A stretch of DNA of 64,000 nt from Isoperla grammatica. Lineage: Eukaryota; Arthropoda; Insecta; Plecoptera; Perlodidae. Positions 10,981 through 22,600 of this stretch are shown in pieces. Numbering within the stretch: position 1 is the first letter of the stretch; each line of letters starts with the position of its first letter. The stretch covers positions 29,282,978 through 29,346,977 of the forward strand of contig OX246749.1 in the NCBI GenBank assembly GCA_945910005.1, written 5' to 3'. The translations under genes were made by a program, and so were the position numbers. Below the pieces are notes generated by a model, which did not search any database, was not told the origin of the DNA, and was given only the letters and a program-made list of their open reading frames with translations.

Positions 10981-11267
10981 AAATTCCCCCCCACACACAA
11001 AGAAAAACATAAAAATAAAATAAAACATATTCACATTTTTTATTTACCCGAGAACGCATTTTTATGGCGGATCTGCATTGTAAATTAATTTCTATTGTTG
11101 ATTTCATGTTTGTATGATCCCGCGATGGAATAACATGCACCATTGTCCAATTGCTAACAACAAAAAATTCGCATGGCGGCTATAATGCATGCCATATTCA
11201 ATTCAATTTCAATACCAAATAATTCTATACATTTCTCCTATAGAGTAAGGTACATAATACTATATTA
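10981..11267. other. AT-rich non-coding spacer
   Basis: Spacer between the fold-back element and the next MITE; no features recognised. Confidence 0.4.
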
Positions 11268-11679
11268 AGCCCGATTCACAATTGAAATAAGAGTCGCAAT
11301 AGTGAAATAGCAATAAGGTTTAAGCGAATTGGAACATGCAATAACAATGCTGTGGTTCACAACTGCCACAGTGGATTGAAATCGTCATAAGAATTGAATC
11401 AATTCCATTTATAATTTCAACTTCCCACGATGCACCTTATGACGAACCAATCAGAACGCAGAAGAGCCATACTAGAAGCTTAACTACGGAAATCAAAACA
11501 AAAACAATGGCACCGGATATTTTGCTGTTATAGTCAATGATAGTAAGTACACAATTAAGGCGCTGCTTTGACTACTGAAATAAGCAACTAGTCGTCGGTT
11601 GTGAACCAGTTGCTTGTTATTTCATTTCACTATTTCACTGTTTGTTAATGCAACTCATATTTCAATTGTGAATCGGCCT
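11268..11679. mobile_element. MITE with CCGATTCACAATTGAAAT termini
   Basis: Left end GCCCGATTCACAATTGAAAT and right end ATTTCAATTGTGAATCGGCC are near-perfect inverted repeats. The second layer of the arm (GTGAAATAGCAATAAG, GGTTCACAACTG) is also mirrored (CAGTTGCTTGTTATTTC, GGTTGTGAACC). No coding capacity. Confidence 0.8.
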
Positions 11680-11968
11680 TACTATAATATTCATAAACAC
11701 GTAAGAAAAAAACATAGAAGTACCAAATGTAAAGTTCAATTCCATTAAGAAATAAAGGGTGAAATACTATGTGATAGGATGTATGTGATATTTGTATGGG
11801 GAGGCGTACAACAAACGACTACACTGCAGCGCTGCGAGCGTTCCGGCCACTGAGCACTGCCTGCTAGAAGTAACCGTAAACCTCCCTAGAAGCCAGTGCA
11901 CTTATTACTTAGGAACCAAAGAAGTCAAATAATTTTTCAAAGACTTGGATATTCGTATTGTTGAAAGT

Positions 11969-12562
11969 CAAGGTCCGTAAAGCCCCTGGCGAGGGCTCGT
12001 CGAACTCCCAAGTCAGGTCGTCCCATGCATTTCCAAAATGTTAAAAATCACATTTTATTCAAATGGGAGAATCATTCAGAAAAACAAATGAATTGATCTG
12101 TCAAAACCAATTCTGGCTCAAACTGCATTACATCTAATTGAAATAATTTAATTATACTCTTAGTAGTAGTCTTATCTACATTTACTTACTTACATTTACT
12201 TACTTAAGCCTGTATTACACGGTCAAATTTTTTCATCCAACTCCTTGAATTCAAGAACAAAAGCGCATCAATAAATAATTCCTATCGTTGTATTTGACTA
12301 CATACTGACTGTTTTTGATGCGCTTTTGTTCTTGAATTCAAGGAGTTGGATGAAAAAGTTTGACCGTGTAATACAGGCTTTAGTGTAGTCTTAGCTACAT
12401 TTTTAAATGAAATATTCTGAAATCAAATTTTACATGATAAATTAGTAGATTAAAGTAATGAATCAGTTTTTGTAGTGGGCACCAGAATAGCGATTTTCAT
12501 GCCCATGAGAAGACCTTACTTTGAGGTTTACCGAACCTCCGCTAGGGAATCAACGGACCTTG
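11969..12562. mobile_element. 594-bp element with CAAGGTCCGT ends and 9-bp duplication
   Basis: The ends are CAAGGTCCGT at the left and ACGGACCTTG at the right. GTTGAAAGT flanks both sides (11960-11968 and 12563-12571) and occurs once in the uninterrupted MITE copy. A 9-bp duplication is typical of Mutator-like elements, but the family assignment is an inference because no transposase is present. It encloses the small element at 12207-12379. Confidence 0.75.
12207..12379. mobile_element. MITE with AGCCTGTATTACACGG ends and TTA duplication
   Basis: Left AGCCTGTATTACACGGTCAA and right TTGACCGTGTAATACAGGCT are perfect inverted repeats, and the arms continue for about 70 bases (CATCCAACTCCTTGAATTC, GAACAAAAGCGCATCA). 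TTA occurs on both sides (12204-12206, 12380-12382), as for PIF/Harbinger-related elements. A diverged relative lies at 60225-60405. Confidence 0.85.
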
Positions 12563-13134
12563 GTTGAAAGTTGTGTGTATCCAATATTCAGTGAGTGTTG
12601 GCCGGATCGCTCGCAACGCTCTCTGTGCCAGGGGCGCCGACTATGTGGGTGCTCAGGGGCTGCAGCACCCCTCGGATTGTTTCGAGGGGTGCGCAGCACC
12701 CCTCGAAATATCCTGACTTAAAGACAAATACGCCTATTTCTATCTGAGTTTTGAGGGTTTATTATTTTTTTTATTTTTTTTATTTTTTTTTATTTTTTTT
12801 CTATTTTCAAATTGGATACAATCAAAGTGATTAAAATAATATTTTTTTATTTTAAAATATGTTTGTAACTTTAATGGTAATCACATTTGAAGTAACGAAA
12901 TGATATCCACTGTTTCTTGCAGTCAGCTTCATCACGTGAGGGGGCGGGGGTCTTTGTTGCTGTGCCATACAGTGACCGCGAGTGGTAGTAATGAGCGCGG
13001 TGCCCGGCCATGCTCAACAATCGACAGTGATCGCGCTGAGAACTGATGATGCTATACTAGAGCTAGTCAAACGTCAAACTCACTTGAGTCATGCAGGCAG
13101 CCTCATCATGGTTGTACGCGATCATATACATATG

Positions 13135-13140
13135 CATATA

Positions 13141-13183
<43 letters not shown>
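13135..13183. repeat. (AAT)n microsatellite, left part
   Basis: AAT repeats up to the CACTG terminus; the continuation lies at 35259-35283 on the far side of the inserted element. Confidence 0.9.
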
Positions 13184-13184
<1 letters not shown>

Positions 13185-13199
13185 ACTGTAAAAAAAAAA

Positions 13200-14040
13200 T
13201 GTAAATCTACATATCCAATGTACGTGTAAATTTACAAAACGTGTATGTGTTAGGTACACACACCAATACATTATGTGTAATTTTACAATGTACGCCAGTA
13301 AACCAATGTAACCACTACATGAGTAGTGTAAAAATGCAATTTTTGTTTGTAATGCTACAGTTTTTTTCCGTGTTTTTACAACTCTAGTGTATATGTGAAA
13401 TTACGAATATGTGTGTAAGTAATATTACAAAATCAAACGTCATTTAACCTATACATACTAACAGTAATTTAACACATACCATACTTTGGTTTCCTAATAC
13501 AGTTGTAACTTTTCAAGTCTAGTGTATTTGTAAAATTACGAATACGTGTGTAAGTAATATCACCTAATCAAACTTAATTTAACCTATACACACTAACTGT
13601 AATTCAACATATACCATATTTTGGATTCCTAATACAGTTGTAACTTTTCAAGTCTAGTGTATTTGTAAAATTACGAATACGTGTGTAAGTAATATCACAA
13701 AATCAAACTAAATTTAATTTATACACACTAACTGTAATTCAACATATACCATATTTTGGATTCCTAATAGAGTTGTAACTTAACAAGTCTAGTGTATTTG
13801 TAAAATTACGAATACGAGTGTAAGGAATATTGCAAAATCAAACGTTATTTTACGTATATACACGCTAACTGTTATTTAACACAGTATATTTCGGTTTCCT
13901 AACAGAGTTGTAACTTTACAAGTGTAGTGTGTGTATACAATTACGAATATCTCTATGTGTAAGTAATATGACAACATCAAACATTATCTATAACCTATAC
14001 ACACTAGTATACTTTGGTTTCCTATTCAAACGTTACAAAA
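13200..14040. repeat. left subterminal ~123-bp tandem repeats
   Basis: About six units with AGTGTATTTGTAAAATTACG, ATACGTGTGTAAGTAATATC and ATACACACTAACTGTAATTC. Three central units are nearly identical and the outer ones are diverged. They belong to the CACTG-ended element. Confidence 0.85.
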
Positions 14041-14840
14041 AAGGGGATCCAACGTAACTCTACAAATATGTGAAAGGCAATAATATTTGTAGACTAGTAT
14101 ATAGTATAGTAAAGTATAGAATAGAAATAATAATAGACTGAGCATATAGTAGTAAATGATTTGAGGCAGTGGGAAAATTGGAATACCCCTTAGGGCAATC
14201 ATTTAGTGATTAGCGAGAACGGCGAGGGGGGGGGGCTCTCAAACGGATCATTCAAGGAAGATACTGTAGATTTTTTTTCAAATATAAGTTATAACGTGCA
14301 TCAACGTGTTCCTATACCCGTACTTGTCGGCAACGTGCGTCAACCCCGCATAATCGATTTTTCCATATTGATGTTCTTTTAATCATGTCTCCCATCCTCA
14401 GCTATCAACCAATCATTTTATCCAATAAAAACATAAACATCTTGTGTGTGGGTTGATAAAATTTAGATGTCGATATGAAATATAATTACAAAATGTAGCT
14501 TCTCTGTGTTGAAGAAGATACATTGATTTATCCTCAACTTGGAGAGACAATTTCTTTCAAAACAATTGACAATAGTCAGTCACCCAAAAAAAATTGTTTA
14601 CTACCCTTGAATGGCAGGGTGCAACGGCGAGGCCTGGTCATAAACATTGGCTGCCAAGGACGCACCTTTTGTTGAGGAGCAGCTTTCACATTTTCATTGT
14701 GTAGTTGTTCCGTTTCCGATGGAAGTGGAGACGGCAAACGATGAACAACCTACACAGCGAATGTTCTAGCTAACACCAAAGATTGCTAACACCAAATAAT
14801 CTAATTCGTGCATTGAAAATGTGGGGAGAAACATTGGTGA
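14041..14840. other. unassigned interior of the CACTG-ended element
   Basis: Non-coding, with a G-rich run near 14225-14240. No gene or terminus recognised. Confidence 0.4.
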
Positions 14841-14844
14841 CCGT

Positions 14845-15065
14845 AGAGGTGGCTCAGCGGTAAGACGCGAGACTAATTCGGGAGGTCAACGGTTTGATAC
14901 CGGACTGCAGGTTTTTCCAAGAGTTTCCTCAGTCACAAAACGAATGCTGGAATTAAGTCATACTAACAGCCCTCGGACGTTAATTCACAACTATACCATT
15001 ACAGCAATACCTATAGTTTGTCACCTGAGACATGGGTTGGCTCTGTGTAGGTTTCGTACGCAAAA
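14845..15065 (+). mobile_element. tRNA-derived SINE family 1, copy b
   Basis: AGAGGTGGCTCAGCGGTAAG begins the tRNA-like head, with a degenerate B box GGTTTGATACC. The body keeps TTTCCTCAGTCAC, GAATGCTGGAATTAAGTC and GCCCTCGGACGTT. It is more diverged than the copy at 5026-5302. Confidence 0.75.
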
Positions 15066-17255
15066 TTAAAATTATAACTAACTTAGCCAAGTATTGAACA
15101 TTATGTTTACATGTATTTTTTTATCTGCGGCCTTAAACGTACTTTACTGTGGTTGTTGGTTGAATGGGATATATAATCGGATTTGGATTTTATGTAACTC
15201 TGTTTGATTATTTGATTATTTAGTACTCAAAAACTAGGCTGTCATATGACGTCAGAGAGTGATTGGAGGACAGGGACAATTGGGAAAGAAAAGGGACGAC
15301 TCATGAGGTGTACCCTGGGCCAAATTCTACCCCAGGCCCAGACGGTGGGATAGGTCTAATCCTATGTATTTGGAATGTTAATTTAATATGCATTTCCTAG
15401 GTGATAGTTTTCATGAATATAATAATAACGTGTCGTGTGACTCATCAAATAAGAATCGATTAACTATAACAAGCTCTTGGTAGCAAAGCATCTTTTTATT
15501 TTTACGTATAATACCGGGCTCTTAGAAATTCCCAAGCATTTTTAATACTGCATAGTGCATATACAATTAATATATACCCTATGCATGTGAAACTGTGGGT
15601 GTGGATCTCATTGGTGTTTTGTACACCTTTAGTTCAAAACTTCAAATTACTATTTACAGCATAATATATCCCTGATAACATTTACAATAAGTGATTCGTT
15701 CATTTAACATCTCTTTAGTAAAACGCTAAGTTTATACATCTCGATTATCACCATCACCTAAACTAACAGTAACGAATTCAATCAATAAAAAATTGATGGG
15801 CATTAATAAATTACTTTTAAAAAAACGATATGCTGCATGATAAAAGTACTCAAATACATTACGCAAATTCTAACAAAATATTGTTATATGCTTTAGATAG
15901 AATTGATGTCCGACATTTACTTTTACGTATACAATATCTCTTAAATCATTTCAATGAAAAAATGTCTTAGTTCGTAAATTCACATTATTAAAGAAAATAG
16001 TGATTTTCCGCAAAACATGACGCGTGGCTTACTTATAAAAGGTACCGTGACGCGCCTTACTTCCAATGAAAGGTGGCAGTGCGCCTCCCTGGTTCGAATA
16101 CATCACTGCTGCTTGTTAGTAATATACTCCAAGTGACAAATACATAATCAACGTATTAGATGGAGAGCTAGCACCATAAAAGCATTCCCCATAAAAAGGG
16201 ACGGGGAGCTGAAAAAAGGTATATTCACAAAACACGCGTCTCACTCCTTAACGTGGGTGATTTTAGCCCCACTGGAATCACAAAGGTAAAAATGACACAT
16301 TCCACTCAAGACAAATTAATCTGATTTTTTGAACAAATAAGAAAATATTGAGTCAGACGGACGAAGTGAGAGCTTTACTCAAGTCAAACGTCCTCAAAGA
16401 AGTCCCAAAAGACCACGTCGTCTTACCTTATAAGGTACATGGATGGAGTCAACTTTATTTTGTAGAAAATGTGTTCCAAATGGGAATCAAAAGTGAAATG
16501 GACGAGATTTTAGGGGCTTTACTGATCAGACACTCTTTTACCCAAAAATAGCAAATTTGTCACTCATTGATGCGTCTAAACACTACAAAAATATCCGGAA
16601 ATGTATTGAAACAGAAAATCATCATCATCATCATCATTTACGCTTTCAAGATATGTTATAGGCCACTGTCCTTGCTAGACTCCCCTCCCCCCCCCCCCCG
16701 ACCCATTCCAACAAAGTGATTGTATTTATGTAATTGGAAGATTTTAGACATTGTATGTAATGTATGTCATAATACATATAGTGTGGTGTCATTACCTGTA
16801 TAGACGGACTTGTTTTCTACGATTACGATCCTATTGAGATTGCGAGCCCGATGCAGACGGAATTACTTGTACATGTCTGGTGATGTCGTCAACATGTCTA
16901 TTGTCTGTTACGCTATTCACTTCCTTGTGTATTATACTTTATCCCGTACCATTCCCATACCATGCTATCTTCAAATTGTAACATTTACGAATTCAACATT
17001 GTTTCATCTATGAGGAAATGCTTTTATTGTAAGGATATTGCAAAACAATGTTCATCGATCATCAAAACAACCTGCACAGACAAACAATTATTTATCTCTG
17101 CTGATAGTGACGTTGACTTGTGACCCGACCATGGTATTGTCAGATTTTGACTATGGTTGGACAATGGCTCTAAGTCTGTGTTGTAGGTTATGTACCCGAA
17201 AATATATGTAGGCCTACGCAGATAATTATGTAGTTTTATCAAATGAAACTAATTA
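15066..17255. other. unassigned stretch within the nested block
   Basis: Mostly AT-rich unique sequence. A fragment at about 15235-15355 (CATATGACGTCAGAGAGTG, GGCCAAATTCTACCCCAGG) matches part of the sequence at 23210-23400, indicating a shared SINE. A poly-C run lies near 16685-16700. No gene recognised. Confidence 0.4.
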
Positions 17256-17269
17256 CCCTAGTGGAAGTA

Positions 17270-17860
17270 TTAGTATATACTAATACCAGCAAAAATACTG
17301 ACATTAGTATAGACTAGAGATTTGGCACACTTATATCAGTAACACACTGATGACAGTTGTACTAACACCAGTCAATTTGTAGTACTGATAACAGTTTAGG
17401 TTTACTAATATTAGTATTTTATTGGTACTAATATAATGACTAATATTAGTCACAAGCTACTGATACCAATGCTAGTATCAGTACGCATACAACTGATACC
17501 AGTACATGGCAGGTACTAATATCAGTATATACCCAGAACTAATATCAGTATATATACTACTGACACCAGTAGATAATCAGTACTAATATCAGTACATAAA
17601 GTACCAATAACAGTGTATTTATTACTAATACCAGTACATAGCTAGTACTAATATCAGTACACAGTCTACTGATTCCTGTAATAGCACATAGTGATATCAG
17701 TGCATTGATTACTAATACCAGTACATAGCTAGTACTAATATCAGTATACATACTATTGATACAAGTAATAGCATGTACTGACATCAGTACATGACCAGTA
17801 CTAATACCAGTACTTAATTAGTACTGATACCAGTATACAGCCAGTAGCAATATTATTTCT
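17270..17860. repeat. left subterminal ACTAATATCAGTA repeats
   Basis: More than twenty spaced copies, in both orientations, of ACTAATATCAGTA / TACTGATATTAGT and close variants. They mirror the set at the right end of the same transposon. Likely transposase-binding sites by analogy with CACTA elements. Confidence 0.85.
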
Positions 17861-18229
17861 TCACTATGGGTATATGGATACAAGTCATATTACAGTACAA
17901 ACACTACAAAATCTCTAAAATGAACTATGCTGAATAACTTCCTCAACTCGTGTATATTATAACTCCACAGTATACACAGATAAATACATACATTAAATAT
18001 AGGTACCCACTATATGGACACAGCCCAAGTCCCTATTAATTAATAACATATAAACGAGGGATAATGTTATTATAGGCATAATTAAAGATTATAATATACT
18101 GTATATTTATTTTATTTAATATCATACTGACATACACTAGAATGCAGTGGTATTACACAACATATTTGCATCTAGGCCCTACCACTATGTGCAGCCAATG
18201 GCATACTATATTATTATTAATAATGATTA

Positions 18230-19080
18230 ACTATGAAGTATCAACTAATCATTTTAGGATTCATGCAACAAAATGATTAAAAAAACACTCATTTGCACAT
18301 GCATATGTTTGTTAACTGAACATATCTTGGGTATAAAATAAAGAAATTAGTAATGATGAACTATCAAGTATCAAATCATTTTAGAAAATTTTAACTCCAT
18401 ATAATGGGCTAATAATGATTAAAACTAACACTCATTTGAATATGCAATTACAAAATGTTTGTTAACTTGGTATTGTCTTTGGTATAAAATAAAGAAAAGT
18501 AATGTTGAACTATCAAGTATCAAATCATTTTAGGAAAATATTAACACCATAAAAATGATAAAAAAGAAGCATACTCATTTGTTCATGCACATGTTTGTTA
18601 TTGGTATTGTCTTTGGTATAAAATATATAAAAGTAATGATAAAGCATCAAGTATCAAATCATTTTAGGAAAATATTAACACCATATAATATATAGGCTAA
18701 TAATGATCTTCTTAATGATCTTAATGATAATGGTCTTTGGTAATATAAGAAATGAGTAATGGTTAACTATCAAGTATCAAATTGCATTAAATAGGTTTAG
18801 GCCTATAGGCTATAACACCGAAATAATGATTAAAAAGTAAAATACTCATTTGTCCATGCATGTTTGTCAACTGAACCTCTTGGGTATATATACTAATAAA
18901 GAAATACAGTATGTAAATTGTCACTCATGATTAACAGATCAAGTATCAAATCATTTTAGGAATACATATAATACCATAATAATGATAAAAAGTAGCATAC
19001 TAGTAATCATTTGTCCATGCAAATGTTTGTTAACTGAACTTATCTTGGGTATAAGATAAAGAAATTAGTTTCCAACCTTA
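18230..19080. repeat. degenerate ~120-180-bp tandem repeats inside the CACTA-like element
   Basis: About six copies of a block containing TATCAAGTATCAAATCATTT, TTAGGAAAATATTAACACC, CTCATTTG..CATGCA, TGTTTGTTAACTGAAC and GGGTATAAAATAAAG. Spacing varies from about 120 to 180 bases. They lie between the left subterminal repeats and the 3' end of the BEN gene. Confidence 0.75.
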
Positions 19081-19432
19081 TGCAAGAAACAATTACGTAG
19101 CATAATATGGTAATACTTATTGGTCAGCTACTGCAAATCTTGCACTCTCCACTTTACCAGCAAATTAATCTAGAACAAAAAACATCACAACAGTAAGTAA
19201 TGGCTATCCCCAATGTTGAAATTATAGGAAGTTGTTTTAGTTTTCATGAACCACATGTTACAGTTATCCATCCTATTGTTGTGTCAAATGTGAGATGACC
19301 GTCAATGTAATACATTTTTCAGTGCTAGCAGTCATGCAATAAATGTCATTGTTGCTGGGACAACCAAAGAAGTGGGACAACACAAATTCAATCTTACCAC
19401 TTTTGAAAAAAAAACTATTCTAAATGTAAATA

Positions 19433-19626
19433 CTACTGTGCTGTATTGAGTATTGGTATTTTCTTACCTTTTGCTGGTAATTGGTCAGGGTTACGTTTAT
19501 CCTTGGATTGTGCCCTGTTCAGAGTCATTATCTTGTCTGAGATGAATGTGTTGACTTGAGCTTTTCTTTTGGCTTCATTTTCAGGGTTGAAATCTGGTTC
19601 ACTTCTCATTCGCTTTGCAAATTGAT
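19433..19626 (-). CDS. BEN gene exon 6 (BEN domain, second half)
   Basis: Acceptor TATTTTCAG followed by AT CAA TTT GCA completes the split Asp codon. It encodes a basic helical segment (FAKRMRSEPDFNPENEAKRK) and a Lys-rich tail to a TAG stop. A GTAAGA motif after LPAK leaves an alternative shorter ending possible. Confidence 0.7.
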
Positions 19627-22600
19627 CTGAAAATATGTTTAGTGGTGAATACAAACAGTACTGTAGTTCTATGATAATAGCCTAATAACCTAGCCAACAA
19701 ACGTTGGTTGATTAATTAAATAAAAAACAATGCGGAATACCCTAAAAAATGGCTACTTACTCATTTTCATCAGTGAAAATCTACGCCTTAACATATATAT
19801 CTACATATATAGGTATATAATTAAAAACCAACAAAAAACACAATGGGTTACTAGGTTTAACTCCCCTGGAAGAAATCGTAACAACCCTGAAACCAATAAC
19901 CCAAATGGTGTCATACACTCATACTACTTGGACTAAATATGTGGCTACTTGTGAAAGGCATACAGAACTGATTAGTAAAATAAAATTTGAGCTCACCATG
20001 AATGATCTGTAGCTTTTGGGGTGTCAGAGACTTTTTTGGTGCGGACCCTTTAATAGCGTAGCACCTTTTACCAGTCACGCTCCGGTTCATCAGGTCTTGT
20101 TGCCCCCAAATCAAAGCTGCATGGTTTTTTACAAACAATGAATCACCAGCAGTCCCTTTTTTTACTTTACATGCCATAACATAGCTGGGTAATGGAACGT
20201 ATACACCCTCCCCCATATGTACAGTTGCCTGTAAATTGAAAAATATGTATTAGATAGAATTATTGCAAAAACTGTAACTTAGTAGTAGGCCTACTTAATA
20301 CCTTTAACCTAGATGCAAAACTAGTTCTGCTTTTCTGTCAATAATCAATATCAATGCAACTTACATCCTTCATTTCAATGCCAGAGGCAACAGCTGTGTC
20401 AGCATCTGCAATTGACATTGGGCACACGGAATTCTGCATTGAAGTAGTGGGAATTGATTCTGGAGATTCCAAAAATGTTGGCGAGGTAATGGCACCCTCC
20501 GGTGGGTCAACTCTTGGTGGAGTAGATGTGGCCGTGGGGGAAGATTTTAGAAACAATTTATCAAATTCATTGGGAACATTTTTGATGAGTGTAGTTCCAG
20601 TAGCAGATTTTGAAGGTTCTTTAGGCCTGTTTTCTTTTTTAAGTTTGAAGTACATGTCTTGTAGATTCAAGTTGCAATTTAAGAGGCGTTCCGCCTCTCT
20701 GGTCTTCGAAGCTAACTTATCTTTGAGTTGCGTGTACTTCTTACGAAGTTCATCATACATTCGTTGGGGTACCACTCCATCATCACCACTTGTTTCTTCT
20801 TCGGATGTAAGATCCATTTTTTCTGTTATCTGTATATTTCGGAAGAGAGACTTTCTTGCTTTTAGGAACTCATCACCTGCACTGTGTTGTGATACGCTAA
20901 CTATGTTTGTTTGGGCTTTCTTCTCCTACAAACAAAATGCAGAAAGACAGTTAGTCTTTAAACTAGAAGTAGGCCCTATACTACAGTACATCTAAAGTTC
21001 TAAACAGGTCTAGCAATACTACAAAAACCTTAAATCTACCTTAGCTAACTGTTTCTTTTTTGAATCCTGATTTACAACCAGTGGTACTGGTAGGCCTGGT
21101 ACTGTGTTTGTGGTATGTTTGGCAGAGGTATGCACATCATCAGTAGGCCTACTAGTGGCCTTCTTGACACTCTTTTTGGCCCGCGTTGCAAACGTACAAA
21201 TATCCACCACTCCATCATTGACACTTGTTTCTTCTTCGGATGCATCACCTGTACTGTGTTGTGATACACTTACTATGTTTGTTTGGGCTTTCTTCTCCTA
21301 CAAACAAAATGTAGAAAGACAGTCTTTAAACTAGAAGTAGGCCCTATAGAATAGTACTACATCATAAGTTCTAAACAGGTCTAGGAATACGTACTACAAA
21401 AACCTTAAACCTACCTTGGCTAACTGTTTCTTTTTTGAATCCTGATTTACAACCAGTGGTACTGGTAGGCCTACCGGTACTGTGTTTGTGGTATGTTTGG
21501 CAGATGTAGGCATATCATCAGTAGACCTACTAGTGGCCTTCTTGTCACTCTTTTTCCTCACTCCAATGGTCTTCTGTAAGGTTTCTTTAACATCTGTAAA
21601 AATGTAGAATGTAAATTGGGGGCAGTACATGCAACCCTTTAGGCAAGGCCTTCCGAACTAGCAGCCCGTGTTGCAAACGTACAAATTATATACACTCCGA
21701 ATAACCTACCGGTAGGGTAGGCCTACTGATAAGGTCTACGCCTAGCATAATATTAAGGCTGTGTAGCCTATATTATTACTGTATATATACTAGATATTAA
21801 AAATTAATCTTAGGTTCAGTGATATCATTGGCTGACTCAACAGATGAAATTCGATTTCGAACGTAAGAATAGTGTTTTGTTATTGTTACGTTGCATGACG
21901 TTTTGAATTCTGATTTTAAAAATGGCTAATGGCTGTAATTATTGTGACATTCAGTAGGCCTAAATTATTGTGTGGCTCGATGGTCCTGTGAGTTTATCCA
22001 TACTTCCAATGCAGAAGGTCGAGGGTTCAATTCCCACTGGTTTGAGTTTTTATTTTTTTAACTTCTTGCTTTGACTTTAATCCATAAATAAGATAATATC
22101 ATGTAGGCCTTAAGTAGGACTTTGGAGCCATCAGAGCAACGAGGCACATAATAAATAGAATTGAAATGTAATGTAGGCCCCTACCCCACTCAAAAAGTTC
22201 CACAACTTGAGTGGGTAGACTAGGTATAGGCTACAAATAGCCCAACACATTTATTTATTCAAGAAAATTGGGCATAACCTTCAACATTGACTATGTTTAT
22301 CACGCAAGCCGAGTTCGGACTACTCAGTTCGAACTGGAGATAATGCGAGCCGAAATTGTGTGATAAACACCTTAGGTCGAACCCAACTCGGCTCGGTTGA
22401 GAAGCAGAGCCAGCATGGTTAGTACGTAGGCTACTGAAATTTGCGTGATAAACGAATGCGGACCGAATCGCGTCACGTGATCTTGCTCGCCGCCATATTT
22501 AGTAAACATCTGATTTGTTTTTGCGCGTGATTTATGAACTATAACCTCCAAATATTTCGTAGTCGTTGTCTCGTGCTTTCAACAGCAAGAAAAGATGAAC

